Part shown: positions 25,086 through 33,608 of the stretch, one piece after another | How positions within the stretch are numbered: the first letter of the stretch is position 1 | Layout: the number at the start of each line of letters is the position of its first letter | Assembly: GCA_050789255.1 (NCBI GenBank) | Contig: JBOZRQ010000026.1 | Coordinates: 62,001-126,000 of the forward strand | DNA: 64,000 bases | Origin: JBOZRQ01 sp050789255 | Lineage (GTDB): Bacteria > Bacillota > Sulfobacillia > Symbiobacteriales > Symbiobacteriaceae | Direction: 5' to 3' | Translations under genes and position numbers: made by a program | Notes under the pieces: generated by a model | Database searches by the model: none | Told to the model about the DNA's origin: nothing | What the model saw: the letters and a program-made list of their open reading frames with translations, nothing else

Positions 25086-25687
25086 GCGTCAGCGTCCTCA
25101 ATCAGCACGGGGCCGAGAAGCCGGATCAGCTGAAGCTGGGCTTCTGGATCTTCCTGGCCTCGGAGTGCGTCTTCTTTGCCTCGCTGATCGGCTCGTACCT
25201 CTCCCTGTTTGACCGGGCCCACAGCGGCCCCAAGCCCATGGAGGTCTTCGACATCCCGCTGACCACCGTCAGCAGCTTCGTTCTGCTGACCAGTTCCCTC
25301 ACCATGGTGCTCGCAGTGGCCGCCATTCAGCACGCCGATGTGAAGGCGATGCAGAAGTGGCTGCTGGCCACGGTGGCACTCGGCCTGGTCTTCCTGGGCT
25401 TCCAGGCGTATGAGTTCACACACTTCTACCATGAGGGGCTCACCCTGACCACCAGCGTCTTTGGGTCCGGCTTCTTCACCCTGACCGGCTTCCACGGCTT
25501 CCACGTGCTGATCGGCGTGATCTGGCTGGGGGTCATGTACGTCTACTCGCTTCGTGGGGGCATCACCCCGGCGAAGGCGGTGAAGGTGGAGGTGGCCGGC
25601 CTCTACTGGCACTTCGTCGACGTGGTCTGGATCGCCATTTTCACGCTGGTCTATCTACTTCAAGCTGCCAAGGAGGTGCTGCACTAA
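25082..25687 (+). CDS. ctaE: Cytochrome c oxidase subunit III
   Basis: The 201-residue membrane protein has the short, five-helix form of subunit III. Typical pieces are LGFWIFLASECVFFASLIGSYL, the Glu-containing FQAYEFTH, GFFTLTGFHGFHVLIGVIWL and the YWHFVDVVWI end. It stabilises subunit I and is part of the caa3 complex. It overlaps subunit I by an ATGA junction and ends in a TAATG junction with subunit IV, so translation is coupled. Confidence 0.96.
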   Translation: MSVSVLNQHGAEKPDQLKLGFWIFLASECVFFASLIGSYLSLFDRAHSGPKPMEVFDIPLTTVSSFVLLTSSLTMVLAVAAIQHADVKAMQKWLLATVALGLVFLGFQAYEFTHFYHEGLTLTTSVFGSGFFTLTGFHGFHVLIGVIWLGVMYVYSLRGGITPAKAVKVEVAGLYWHFVDVVWIAIFTLVYLLQAAKEVLH

Positions 25688-25992
25688 TGCAGGCCGCCAA
25701 GCCGTCCCCCATCCCCTACCGTGGCTATGTGACCATCGCCTTGATCCTGGGGCTCGTCACGGCCATTGAGTTTGGGATCGTCTACATGCCCCAGCTTGGT
25801 TCCCTCCTGATCCCCCTGCTGGCGCTGCTCTCGATCGGCAAGTTTGCCCTGGTCGCCCTCTACTTCATGCACCTGAAGGGGGACCTGAAGGTCTTCTGGC
25901 TCTTCTTCGCCAGCGGGCTCTTCCTGGCGACGATCGTAGTCGTGTCGCTGCGGCTGCTGCTTAGTGCGGGCCACGTCAACCACATGATGTAA
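25687..25992 (+). CDS. ctaF: Cytochrome c oxidase subunit IV
   Basis: The 101-residue protein has three hydrophobic helices and the family motif KFALVALYFMHLKGD in the middle, typical of the small bacterial cytochrome c oxidase subunit IV (CtaF/CoxD, prokaryotic COX4 family). It closes the four-gene caa3 operon. Its ATG shares a base with the subunit III stop. A hairpin follows 7 bases after the stop. Confidence 0.92.
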   Translation: MQAAKPSPIPYRGYVTIALILGLVTAIEFGIVYMPQLGSLLIPLLALLSIGKFALVALYFMHLKGDLKVFWLFFASGLFLATIVVVSLRLLLSAGHVNHMM

Positions 25993-25998
25993 ACAGCG

Positions 25999-26035
25999 AA
26001 CCCTCCGGACGCCATCACGTCCGGAGGGTTCTGCT
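25999..26035 (+). terminator. Hairpin terminator of the caa3 operon
   Basis: AACCCTCCGGACG (25999-26011) pairs perfectly with CGTCCGGAGGGTT (26018-26030); only a weak U-tract (CTGCTATT) follows. It lies between convergent genes and may act in both directions. Confidence 0.7.
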
Positions 26036-26036
26036 A

Positions 26037-26201
26037 TTAGGCGCCGGGCGCCCAGGCGGCCAGTTTCTCATCATCGTACACCTGATACTCCCCGGTTACG
26101 GGGTCGAACTCGCTGTTGAGCTTTCCCTTTTCGCAGGCACGCTGGACCGCTTTCCGGCTGCAGTCCTTGCGGGCTGCCGCCTCCTTCAGACTGAGCAACA
26201 T
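26037..26201 (-). CDS. Small excisionase-like HTH protein
   Basis: The 54-residue product (MLLSLKEAAARKDCSRKAVQRACEKGKLNSEFDPVTGEYQVYDDEKLAAW) has the layout of small MerR/excisionase-type helix-turn-helix proteins: a LSLKEAAA start, a recognition helix SRKAVQRACEKGKL, and a wing. It is probably a DNA-binding regulator. The longer in-frame ATG at 26240 is less likely, because AGGAGGAG lies directly before the ATG at 26201. Confidence 0.7.
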   Translation of the reverse strand: MLLSLKEAAARKDCSRKAVQRACEKGKLNSEFDPVTGEYQVYDDEKLAAWAPGA

Positions 26202-26244
26202 CGGATGCTCTCCTCCTTGGAGATGGCTGACTACCATCATTACA

Positions 26245-27324
26245 CTACCTCAGCGCCGCCGTGTAGAGCGCCACCTGAAACGGCGGCGACATGCGCTTGG
26301 GGCTCGGCTCCTCGGTGGTCAAATAGAGCAGCCCCACATGCGGCACCTCGGCCCCGACCCCGATCCAACGCACGGACTGCGCCTTGCCGCCCAACACCAC
26401 CTGCCAGGGCTCCTGCAGACGGAAGTAGTGAGCAGGTCCGACAAGGTACCGGGTGTGGACGACCTGGGTGACTCCCTCGACCTGGCGCTGTAGCCAGGCT
26501 GTATGCTCCGGGGCGGCTACCAGCGGCTTCAAGGCCCGGAAGCTGGTGTCGCCGGCGGAGACGGCCAGGTGGACTTCCTGCCTGGGCTCCCCTGGCCAGA
26601 CTGATTGCCGCAGCACGCGGTCGAGCGGCGCCCAGGAGTCAAGCTCGGCGATTACGCCCAGGTTCAGGTTCACCTTGGCGGCTGCCGTCTTCAAGGGCAG
26701 GCCAATTACATCCGGGATCCGGTCGGGGACGGCGTGTGGGTTGGCGTAGGTCCACAGCGGTGCGTGCCAGGCCACGAAGCGCCCGCCCAGCCAGCGGAAC
26801 CGCTGGAACGCCTGGTCGGCCAGGGAGCCCACCCGGTACCGGCTGATGATGTCTGGAATCCGGTCCCCGTCGGCGTCCCAGATGACGTGGCCCAGGCCCT
26901 CGGTGCGGAGCAGCCGCTCGTACCCGTCGGAGGAACGCCGGTATACGTCGAGCAACTGCACGGTGCCCGCTACGCCAGCCTCAATAATCAGCTCCGGGCG
27001 GACGTCACCGGTCACGTCGAGAACCGTAATGCTAGCCGGATTGCCGCCGGGACAGGCGACCTTCAGGTCGTAGCGGCGGTAGTCTCCGTTGCGCCCCCGC
27101 TCGAACACGGAGGCGTGGCCAACGGTTTTTCCCTCCTCGGGGATCGTATAAGCCACGACGATCTCGGCCCGACCGTCCCCGTTCAGGTCAGCCTCCCTGG
27201 TCTCAACCACCTTCGCCTTGGCGGGCAAGCGTTCCTGCCACGTCGGTAGGTGCCCTGCCGCTGCAACAAAGGAGATCATGCCAAAGAAGAAAAACAGAAC
27301 AGAGAGGATTCGCTTCACGGCCAC
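26245..27324 (-). CDS. Exported FG-GAP/VCBS-like protein with a PASTA-like segment
   Basis: The 359-residue protein starts with a signal peptide (MAVKRILSVLFFFFGMISFVAAAG). Residues about 40-160 contain FG-GAP/VCBS-like calcium-binding motifs (ADLNGDGRAEIVVAY, LDVTGDVRPELIIEAG, WDADGDRIPDIISRY), each with DxDxDG-type spacing. Residues about 205-250 (IPDVIGLPLKTAAAKVNLNLGVIAELDSWAPLD) resemble a PASTA domain, which binds peptidoglycan. The rest is unrecognised. It is probably a cell-surface protein. No operon partner is apparent, except the small helix-turn-helix gene 43 bases downstream. Confidence 0.75.
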   Translation of the reverse strand: MAVKRILSVLFFFFGMISFVAAAGHLPTWQERLPAKAKVVETREADLNGDGRAEIVVAYTIPEEGKTVGHASVFERGRNGDYRRYDLKVACPGGNPASITVLDVTGDVRPELIIEAGVAGTVQLLDVYRRSSDGYERLLRTEGLGHVIWDADGDRIPDIISRYRVGSLADQAFQRFRWLGGRFVAWHAPLWTYANPHAVPDRIPDVIGLPLKTAAAKVNLNLGVIAELDSWAPLDRVLRQSVWPGEPRQEVHLAVSAGDTSFRALKPLVAAPEHTAWLQRQVEGVTQVVHTRYLVGPAHYFRLQEPWQVVLGGKAQSVRWIGVGAEVPHVGLLYLTTEEPSPKRMSPPFQVALYTAALR

Positions 27325-27358
27325 ACCCCCTCAGGCATAGTGTGCCGCAAAGCGCATG

Positions 27359-27397
27359 CGCAACCCCTCCGGAACGGCCCGGAGGGGTTGCGATTTT
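27359..27397 (+). terminator. Strong hairpin between divergent genes
   Basis: CGCAACCCCTCCGG (27359-27372) pairs perfectly over 14 bp with CCGGAGGGGTTGCG (27379-27392), followed by ATTTTG on the plus strand. No plus-strand gene ends here, so its role is unclear; it may block antisense read-through. Confidence 0.55.
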
Positions 27398-27484
27398 GCT
27401 AGATTCATTGTACCACTAATATTTGTACAAGAATAGACTGTTGCCCGAACATTCCTTCGGCTAAGATGGGCCTGAGGTGAGTGC

Positions 27485-29673
27485 ATGCCGATTCGTGAAC
27501 CGATGCCCGCCCCGGTTGAACGCGCGCTGAAGGAGGAACCGTTGCTCAGTCTCAAGGCCGACGTGGATGAGGAGGGCTGCCTGTCCGAGCGCTGGCTGCT
27601 CTACAGCACCACGGAGGTGGTCACAGCGACCCCCGACGGAACCGAGCTCCGGCGCCTGCCCATTGCCGCCGTCACCGACGCCCGCACCGCTCAGGCCGTT
27701 GGAGGCGGCGCTCTCATTGCGGACACCGCAGAGGGGGCCGTGGTCCTGGTCCGGTATACCGCAGCCTACGCAGGGAAGTTCGGCCTGGCCGCCCGGGCGC
27801 TGAAGTCGCTCGCCAAGGGCGAGGAGGTCCCCCGGGCCTCAGCCAAGGACAAGCCCAAGCTCTGCAGCTCCTGCGGGCGCCCGCTGGAGGAGGGGACGAA
27901 GGTCTGCCCGGTCTGTGTGGACAAGGGGCGGGTCTTCAACCGGCTCCTTAGCTATGCGAGGCCCTACCGGCCCCAGCTCGTCGGCGCAGCAGCGCTCATG
28001 CTCCTCGCAACGGTCACCGAACTCCTGCCGCCCTACCTCACCAAACTGATCGTCGACCATGTTGTCCAGCCGGAGACCGCCGCATCGGCGCTGCTCTGGC
28101 TAGTCGTGTCCCTGGGCGGCGCCCGGCTCGCCATCACCTTCATGCAGACCCTGCGGGGCTACCTAGGCGTGCTGGTGGGCGCCCGGCTCATGTCCGACAT
28201 CCGCCGGGACACCTACGACGCCCTCCAGGAGCTCTCGCTCAGCTACTTCGACCGGCGCCAGACCAACCAGTTCATCGGGCGCATCAACCAGGACACCGAG
28301 GCGATGCGCCAGTTCCTGGGCGAGGGCGTCATCTGGGTGGCGGGCCAGTTCCTTATGCTCGCCTGCGTGGCCACCATGATGATCAACCTCAACTGGAAGC
28401 TGGGCCTGTTGGCCCTGCTCCCGGTGCCGCTGGTCCTCCTGGCCTCGTCGCTGATCTGGCCATACATACGCAACCGCTGGTACCGCCAGTGGCGGTCGAT
28501 CAACCAGCTGAACATGATCGTCGGCGACGCCCTGCAGGGAATCCGCGTGGTGAAGGCGTTCGGCCAGGAGCCGCAGGAGAAGCAGCGTTACGCCGAGGCC
28601 AACCGGGAGGTGCTCGACCAGGGCATCAAGACGGACTCGCTGTGGCAGGCCGTCTTCCCGACCTTCGGCTTCGTGATCGGGTCCGGCGCCCTGCTCGTGT
28701 GGTTCTTTGGCGGACACATGGTCCTCGGCCAGGAGCTGAGCCTTGGCACGCTGATCGCCTTCATCTCCTATTTGCAGATGATGCTCGGTCCGCTCCAGTT
28801 CTTCAGCCAGGCCCTCAACTGGACCAGCCGGGCGATGGCGGCGGCGGACCGGGTCTTCGAGATCATCGATGCGCCCCGGGACGTCGCCGATGCCCCTGAC
28901 GCCGCCGCCCTTGACGGGGTGGAGGGGAGCGTGGTCCTGGAGAACGTCACCTTCGGCTACGAGCACCATCACCCGGTCCTCAAGGAGCTCAGCCTCACGG
29001 TCGAACCGGGCGAGATGATCGGCCTGGTAGGCCACTCCGGCGCCGGCAAGTCCACCCTCATCAACCTGATCTGCCGGTTCTACGACCCGGACCAGGGCCG
29101 CATCACCCTGGACGGGACCGACCTGCGCCAGGTCCGCCAGGAGGACCTGCGCCGGCGGATCGGGGTGGTGCTCCAGGAGACCTTCCTCTTCGACGGCACC
29201 GTCGCGGAGAACATCGCCTACGCAAAGCCGGGCGCCACACCGGAGGAGATCCTCTGGGCGGCCCGGGTCGCCAACGCGCACGACTTCATCACCCGTATGT
29301 CCGACGGCTACGACACGCGGTCGGCGAGCGCGGGCACCGGCTCTCCGGCGGCGAGAAACAGCGGGTGGCCATCGCCCGGGCGATCCTGCACGATCCCCGG
29401 ATTCTGATCCTGGACGAAGCGACCGCCTCGGTGGACACCCAGACCGAGCGGCAGATCCAGGAGGCGCTGGCCCGGCTGGTTCACGGCCGGACCACCTTCG
29501 CGATCGCCCATCGGCTCTCCACCCTGCGCGGCGCCAACCGGCTGGTGGTGCTCGACAAGGGCCGCATCGCCGAGATTGGCACCCACGACGAGCTCCTGGA
29601 GAAGCAGGGGATCTACCACAAGCTGGTCCAGGCCCAGCGCGAGATCTCGCAGATCAAGGGGGTGGAGGGCTAA
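27485..29673 (+). pseudogene. Zinc-ribbon ABC exporter with a one-base frameshift
   Basis: The gene encodes a type IV ABC exporter half-transporter. An N-terminal domain (about 1-130) is followed by a zinc ribbon (CSSCGRPLEEGTKVCPVC, about 139-156). A six-helix membrane domain follows (about 165-450), then a nucleotide-binding domain with Walker A GHSGAGKST. At about 29320 one G appears to be missing: ...GYDTR is expected to continue VGERGHRLSGGEKQRVAIARAIL, but the frame shifts and ends at 29407. The rest (signature, Walker B ILILDEA, H-loop) is intact in the next frame to 29673. It is a recent mutation, a sequencing error, or programmed slippage. A DUF1854 gene follows directly. Confidence 0.85.
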
Positions 29674-30158
29674 TGGAGATTCGCTACTTCATACCGGGTC
29701 AAATCGCGCTCTCCCGCACCAATGGGGGGCTGCTGCAGGCCGCGATTGAGGGTGAGTCACATGCCGAGGTGGTGCTCTACCGCACCTTCCCGCTGACTCG
29801 GCCCTCTCAGTACATCTCGGTCCGGACCCCCTCCGGGGACGAATTGGGGGTAATCACGGACCTGGCACAGTTGGACCCCGCCAGCCGGGCCGCCGCCGAG
29901 GCTGAGCTGCGACTGTGCTACATGACCCCCCGGGTGATGCACATCGACCGCATTCGCCAGGAGCCCGGGCTCTGGATCTGGGACCTGCAGACCGACCGCG
30001 GCCCGCTCCGACTGGTGATGCGAAACCTCCATGAGCATCTGCGGGCGCCCGGCCCGGACCGGATGCTCATCACAGACATGGATGGGCGCCGCTGTGAGAT
30101 CGACGGCATCGTCGGGCTAGACGGACACTCCAAGGCGGAACTGGCGAAGGTGCTTTAG
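29673..30158 (+). CDS. DUF1854 family protein
   Basis: The 161-residue protein matches the DUF1854 pattern: a beta-rich N-terminal part with PLTRPSQYISVRTPSGDELGVITDL, then YMTPRVMHIDRI and GPLRLVMRNLHEHLRAPGPDRMLITDMDGRRCEI. DUF1854 proteins are typically encoded beside zinc-ribbon ABC exporters of the type encoded just upstream; in some bacteria the pair is near cyanophycin genes. Its ATG overlaps the exporter stop by one base, so the two are coupled. The function is unknown, probably a regulatory or accessory subunit. Confidence 0.85.
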   Translation: MEIRYFIPGQIALSRTNGGLLQAAIEGESHAEVVLYRTFPLTRPSQYISVRTPSGDELGVITDLAQLDPASRAAAEAELRLCYMTPRVMHIDRIRQEPGLWIWDLQTDRGPLRLVMRNLHEHLRAPGPDRMLITDMDGRRCEIDGIVGLDGHSKAELAKVL

Positions 30159-30249
30159 ACCCTAAAAAGTTTTTTCGAACTTTGTTGAGGGGATAAGCAC
30201 TCTACCCAACGTCATACCTGCAGAAGCCTTTCTGGAGGTCCTCACACCT

Positions 30250-31086
30250 ATGTCGATATACCAGTCACAAACGACGATCTTCGCGGCATCTGCGTTCTCC
30301 ATGCTGGCCCTCCTCTGGATGGCCACGGGGCGCAATCCCCTCATCACTTTGCGCAACGCAGTGCTTTGGCTGCTGCGGGAACCGCGCTTTCGGGTCGGCA
30401 TGCTCAGCGTTCTCGCCGTGCTGGCGCTCAACAGCCTGGAGACCAGGGTGGAGCAGAGCATGAACAACCCCTGGGACTTCACGCCCCAGGTCGCTCAGAT
30501 CGGCGCCGGGATCCTGCTCTGGCTCCAGCGGTTTGAGTGGGCGCCGCTCACCCACCTGCTGACCTACGTCTACATAGTGCTCTTCCCGCTCTTCGGGCTG
30601 GCCTCGGTCGCCGTGTACGCCGCCCGGCGGGACTGGGATTCGCTGAAGCGACTCTTCCTTGGCTTCTGTGCCAACTACCTGGTCGCACTGCCCTTCTACC
30701 TGCTGGTCCCGGTCAACGAGGCCTGGGCAGGGGGCGTGGGGGTGCGCTTCCTGATCCCCCAGGTCTATCCCGCCTTTGAGGCGCAGTACCGCCCATTCAG
30801 CGGCCTGGACAACTGCTTTCCGAGCCTGCATACCTCGCTGGCGCTCACTTACGCCCTGGTAGCCTGGCGCAACGGGTATCGCCGGCTGGCGCTCGTGCTC
30901 ACGGCGGGCGCCGGCCTGGTGATGCTGAGCACCCTGTACCTGGGCGTGCACTGGGCCCTTGATATGTTCGCCGGCGCGGCCCTGGCCCTGCTGGCCTCCG
31001 GATACGTGCCCGCCCTGGCAGTTCGCCTTTTCGGCCGCCCCGCCATATCCTGGTACCATAACACCGGGAACGGGGTGGGCAGGTGA
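30250..31086 (+). CDS. PAP2-superfamily membrane phosphatase/transferase
   Basis: The 278-residue membrane protein has about six or seven helices and two motifs of the lipid-phosphatase (PAP2/AUR1-like) superfamily: CFPSLHTSLAL (near residue 193) and YLGVHWALDMFAG (near residue 233), whose histidines are the catalytic nucleophile and acid-base. The Lys/Arg-rich first motif is less clear. It may dephosphorylate or transfer head groups on membrane lipids. GGAGGT stands 11 bases before the ATG. A small gene overlaps its end by 4 bases. Confidence 0.82.
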   Translation: MSIYQSQTTIFAASAFSMLALLWMATGRNPLITLRNAVLWLLREPRFRVGMLSVLAVLALNSLETRVEQSMNNPWDFTPQVAQIGAGILLWLQRFEWAPLTHLLTYVYIVLFPLFGLASVAVYAARRDWDSLKRLFLGFCANYLVALPFYLLVPVNEAWAGGVGVRFLIPQVYPAFEAQYRPFSGLDNCFPSLHTSLALTYALVAWRNGYRRLALVLTAGAGLVMLSTLYLGVHWALDMFAGAALALLASGYVPALAVRLFGRPAISWYHNTGNGVGR

Positions 31087-31352
31087 ACATCCTTCCGTCC
31101 CAGTCAGGCAGCCAGTGCTTTACCGGCACCGTGGTATTGACCCCCACAGGCCTTATCGGCGCCACCACGGGCTTCCTGACGGTCGGAACCACGCAGATTC
31201 CAATCCGGCAGGTTCCAGGTCCGAGCAACCGCGGCATCCCCCTCGACCAGCTGAACGGTCAGCGGGCGGTCCTTTGCGGGCACTTTGTGCAGGACGTCAG
31301 CGGCCTGACCTTCATCGTCTCCTTTGCCAGTCCCCTGCTCTTGCAGTCCTAG
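31083..31352 (+). CDS. Small hypothetical protein downstream of the PAP2 gene
   Basis: The 89-residue product starts at a GTG that overlaps the PAP2 stop by 4 bases. It is beta-rich (FTGTVVLTPTGLIGATTGFLTVGTTQIPI, GQRAVLCGHFVQDVSGLTFIVSF), which might be a small barrel, and has two cysteines. No family is recognised. The overlap suggests cotranslation with the PAP2-type enzyme. A hairpin follows the stop. Confidence 0.65.
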   Translation: MNILPSQSGSQCFTGTVVLTPTGLIGATTGFLTVGTTQIPIRQVPGPSNRGIPLDQLNGQRAVLCGHFVQDVSGLTFIVSFASPLLLQS

Positions 31353-31360
31353 ATGGAAAC

Positions 31361-31388
31361 AGCCCAAGGAGCCATCTCCTTGGGCTGC
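31361..31388 (+). terminator. Hairpin after the PAP2 operon
   Basis: CAGCCCAAGGAG (31361-31372) pairs perfectly with CTCCTTGGGCTG (31377-31388) around a CCAT loop; no T-run follows. Confidence 0.55.
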
Positions 31389-31476
31389 TGAGTCATAGGA
31401 CCAACTCCCACGTCTCCGAAACCAAATCTTGACCCAAGCTGTGGTCGGGCTCCTGGAAGAGAGGAGGCGGCTTACC

Positions 31477-31791
31477 GTGGATTCACAGGGCCTCAAATGC
31501 CTGCGCTGCGATGCTCCCATGTACGATGATGGCCCGGCCATGCTGCACCGGGGCGTCTTCTTCATGACCCGGCAGCTCGTGCGGACCTACCGGTGCCCCG
31601 CCTGCGGCAAACTGGAGTTCTTTGCGGGACTCGGGCTCGACTCGCTGGCGCCCGAGGCGGGCTCCGACGGCATCGTCGCGGGCGGTCCCCGGGTCTCCGA
31701 CATCGGTGAAGAGTTCAATTGTCTGGACTGTGGACATCCGATCAAACCGGACCAGACTCGCTGCGAGAAGTGCGGCTGGACCTGGAAGTAA
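31477..31791 (+). CDS. Zinc-ribbon protein
   Basis: The 104-residue product has three CxxC groups near residue 8 (KCLRCDAPM), mid-chain (YRCPACGKLEFF) and a C-terminal double zinc ribbon (FNCLDCGHPIKPDQTRCEKCGWTWK). It is probably a small zinc protein, but no partner or function can be named. The start at GTG 31477, behind GGAGGCGG, is chosen over an earlier TTG at 31429 that lacks a ribosome-binding site. It lies just before the promoter of the MarR/Get3-like operon. Confidence 0.72.
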   Translation: MDSQGLKCLRCDAPMYDDGPAMLHRGVFFMTRQLVRTYRCPACGKLEFFAGLGLDSLAPEAGSDGIVAGGPRVSDIGEEFNCLDCGHPIKPDQTRCEKCGWTWK

Positions 31792-31795
31792 TCCC

Positions 31796-31857
31796 TTGAC
31801 AGACCATACGAGGTCGTAGTATCCTCTCATCAGCAAGATACTTCGAGTTCGTAGTAA
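31796..31857 (+). promoter_or_regulatory. marR promoter with two repeated operators
   Basis: TTGACA (31796-31801) and TATCCT (31820-31825), 18 bases apart, form the promoter. ATACGAGGTCGTAGTAT (31806-31822) lies within the spacer and -10 region. A second element, ATACTTCGAGTTCGTAGTAA (31838-31857), stands just downstream. The latter is 17/20 identical to an element before the ATPase gene (32375-32394). All share TCGTAGTA. Confidence 0.65.
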
Positions 31858-31870
31858 AGTGAGGGTGATC

Positions 31871-32347
31871 ATGGAGCAGCTGCTGGAGCTTTTTCTGACC
31901 GGTGGCATACGCCTTCCCCTCTTTGACCCGGAACTGACCGCCCTGGACCGGGAGCTGCCCAAGTCCGACTTCCTGGCCCTGCTCATGCTCCAGCGGCGCG
32001 GCGAGGCGACCATGTCCGAGCTGGCCGCCGACCTTGGCGCCCCGCTGAGCACCGCCACGGGGGTCGGCGCCCGTCTGGAGCGGCGGGGGCTGGTGGCACG
32101 GGAGCGGCATCCCCGGGACAAGCGGGTCATTGTGCTGCAGCTCACCCCGGACGGGCAGGCCCTTGCACAGCGGGCCCGAACCCACATCGACCGGGTGCTC
32201 GGGAAGGTCCAGCAGGCCCTCACCCCCGAGGAAATGCAGCAGCTCATGGGCCTGGTCACCAAAATCCTCGGCGCCCTGCAGGCGCCGCCACCCGATGAGG
32301 AGCGCCCCGGCGCTTCCGGGCTCAAGCGCATCGCCATTGAAGAGTAA
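31871..32347 (+). CDS. MarR-family regulator
   Basis: The 158-residue protein has a MarR winged helix (AGATMSEL-type: MSELAADLGAPLSTATGVGARLERRGLVARERHPRDKRVIVLQLT) with long N- and C-terminal dimer helices. The DKR wing is typical. The ATG at 31871 is preferred over a GTG four codons upstream. It is expected to repress itself and the downstream ATPase gene through the repeated ATACTTCG...CGTAGTA elements. The ligand is unknown. Confidence 0.88.
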   Translation: MEQLLELFLTGGIRLPLFDPELTALDRELPKSDFLALLMLQRRGEATMSELAADLGAPLSTATGVGARLERRGLVARERHPRDKRVIVLQLTPDGQALAQRARTHIDRVLGKVQQALTPEEMQQLMGLVTKILGALQAPPPDEERPGASGLKRIAIEE

Positions 32348-32374
32348 GGGGAGTCCCCCTTTTCTCTTTGGTTA

Positions 32375-32394
32375 ATACTTCGTCGTCGTAGTAA
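32375..32394 (+). promoter_or_regulatory. Third copy of the MarR operator, before the ATPase gene
   Basis: ATACTTCGTCGTCGTAGTAA has inverted arms TACTTCG and CGTAGTA separated by 4 bases. It is nearly identical to 31838-31857. It lies immediately before the ribosome-binding site of the ATPase gene. Confidence 0.65.
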
Positions 32395-32408
32395 TGGAGG
32401 GATATCCC

Positions 32409-33605
32409 ATGCGTGTGATCGTTTATACCGGCAAGGGCGGGGTCGGCAAGACAAGTGTTGCTGCGGCCACCGGCGCCCGACTCGCCGCCGAGGGCAAGCG
32501 TGTTCTGGTCATTAGCACCGATGCGGCCCACAGCCTGGCCGACGCCTTCGACCGCCTCCTTGGGCCCGAGCCGGTCCTGCTTGCCGAGCGGCTCTGGGGG
32601 GTGGAGGTCGACAGCCTGCGCGAGGCGGAGCGGAACTGGGGCGCCATCCAGCGCTGGCTTTCCGGGGTCATGCAGTGGGCCAAGGTCAACGAGGTGACTG
32701 CTGAAGAGCTGCTGGTGTTCCCCGGGTTTGAGGAGCTCTTCGCCCTGCTGCGGATTCGGGAATTCTACCACAGCGGCCTGTACGACGTGCTGATCGTCGA
32801 CTGCGCCCCTACCGGGGAGACGCTGCGGCTGCTCTCCTTCCCCTCGACCATGAGCTGGTGGATCGAGAAGTTCTTCCCCATGAAGCGCAAGGTGGTCAAG
32901 TACGCCCGCCCGGTCGCGAAGATGATGACCGGCGGTCTGGAACTCCCCAGCGACGAAGTCATGGGCACCATGGAGCGGCTCTTCGCTGAGCTGGCCGAAC
33001 TGCACGCGATCCTTCAGGACGCCCAAACGACCTCCGTACGGATTGTGCTCAACCCGGAGAAGATGGTACTGGCCGAGTCCCGGCGCTCCTTCACCTACCT
33101 CAACCTCTTCGGCTTCAACACCGATGCCGTCATCGTCAACCGCGTGCTGCCGCCGGAGGCGCAGGAGAGCTATCTCGGGCGTTGGCGTGAAATCCAGGCC
33201 CGCTATGACGAGGAGATCCAGCAGGCATTCAGCCCCCTGCCGATCCTGAAGGTCCCCTTCATGGAGACCGAGGTCGTAGGTTTGCCCATGCTGGAGCGGG
33301 TGGCAGAGGCGGCCTTCCATACGGTGGACCCCGGCGCGATCCTCTATGCCGGCAGGGTCGAGGAGTTGCGCAAGGAGGCCGGGGGCTTTGTGCTCGAGCT
33401 GGCGGTGGGCTTTGCCTCCCGCGAAGATATTACCTTGTCGCAGCGGGGCGACGAGCTGACCGTCCAGGCTGGCGCCTACAAGCGGAAGGTTGTCCTTCCC
33501 CGCACCTTGATGGGTCGGCCCGTCCAGGGCGCCCGTTTCACGGGGCAGCGCCTGCAGGTCCGCTTCGGTGAGCGCACCTCGGCAGGGGGAGCAGAGGAGG
33601 AGTAA
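32409..33605 (+). CDS. ArsA/Get3-family ATPase with C-terminal alpha-crystallin-like domain
   Basis: The 398-residue protein has the deviant Walker A KGGVGKTS near the N-terminus, switch motifs STDAAHSLADAF and DCAPTGETLRLL, and a C-terminal domain (about 310-390; ELAVGFASREDITLSQRGDELTVQAGAYKRKVVLP) like a small heat-shock alpha-crystallin fold. This combination is typical of bacterial Get3d-like proteins. Only one cysteine is visible (in DCAPTG), so neither the arsenite site of ArsA nor the Get3 zinc site is present. A chaperone or targeting role is more likely than arsenic transport. The ATG at 32409 is preceded by GGAGGG. Confidence 0.88.
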   Translation: MRVIVYTGKGGVGKTSVAAATGARLAAEGKRVLVISTDAAHSLADAFDRLLGPEPVLLAERLWGVEVDSLREAERNWGAIQRWLSGVMQWAKVNEVTAEELLVFPGFEELFALLRIREFYHSGLYDVLIVDCAPTGETLRLLSFPSTMSWWIEKFFPMKRKVVKYARPVAKMMTGGLELPSDEVMGTMERLFAELAELHAILQDAQTTSVRIVLNPEKMVLAESRRSFTYLNLFGFNTDAVIVNRVLPPEAQESYLGRWREIQARYDEEIQQAFSPLPILKVPFMETEVVGLPMLERVAEAAFHTVDPGAILYAGRVEELRKEAGGFVLELAVGFASREDITLSQRGDELTVQAGAYKRKVVLPRTLMGRPVQGARFTGQRLQVRFGERTSAGGAEEE

Positions 33606-33608
33606 TGC

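Noticed and set aside
32409..33605. ArsA arsenite-pump ATPase
   Set aside because: It has one ATPase domain, no arsenite-binding cysteines, a small heat-shock domain, and no arsenic genes beside it.
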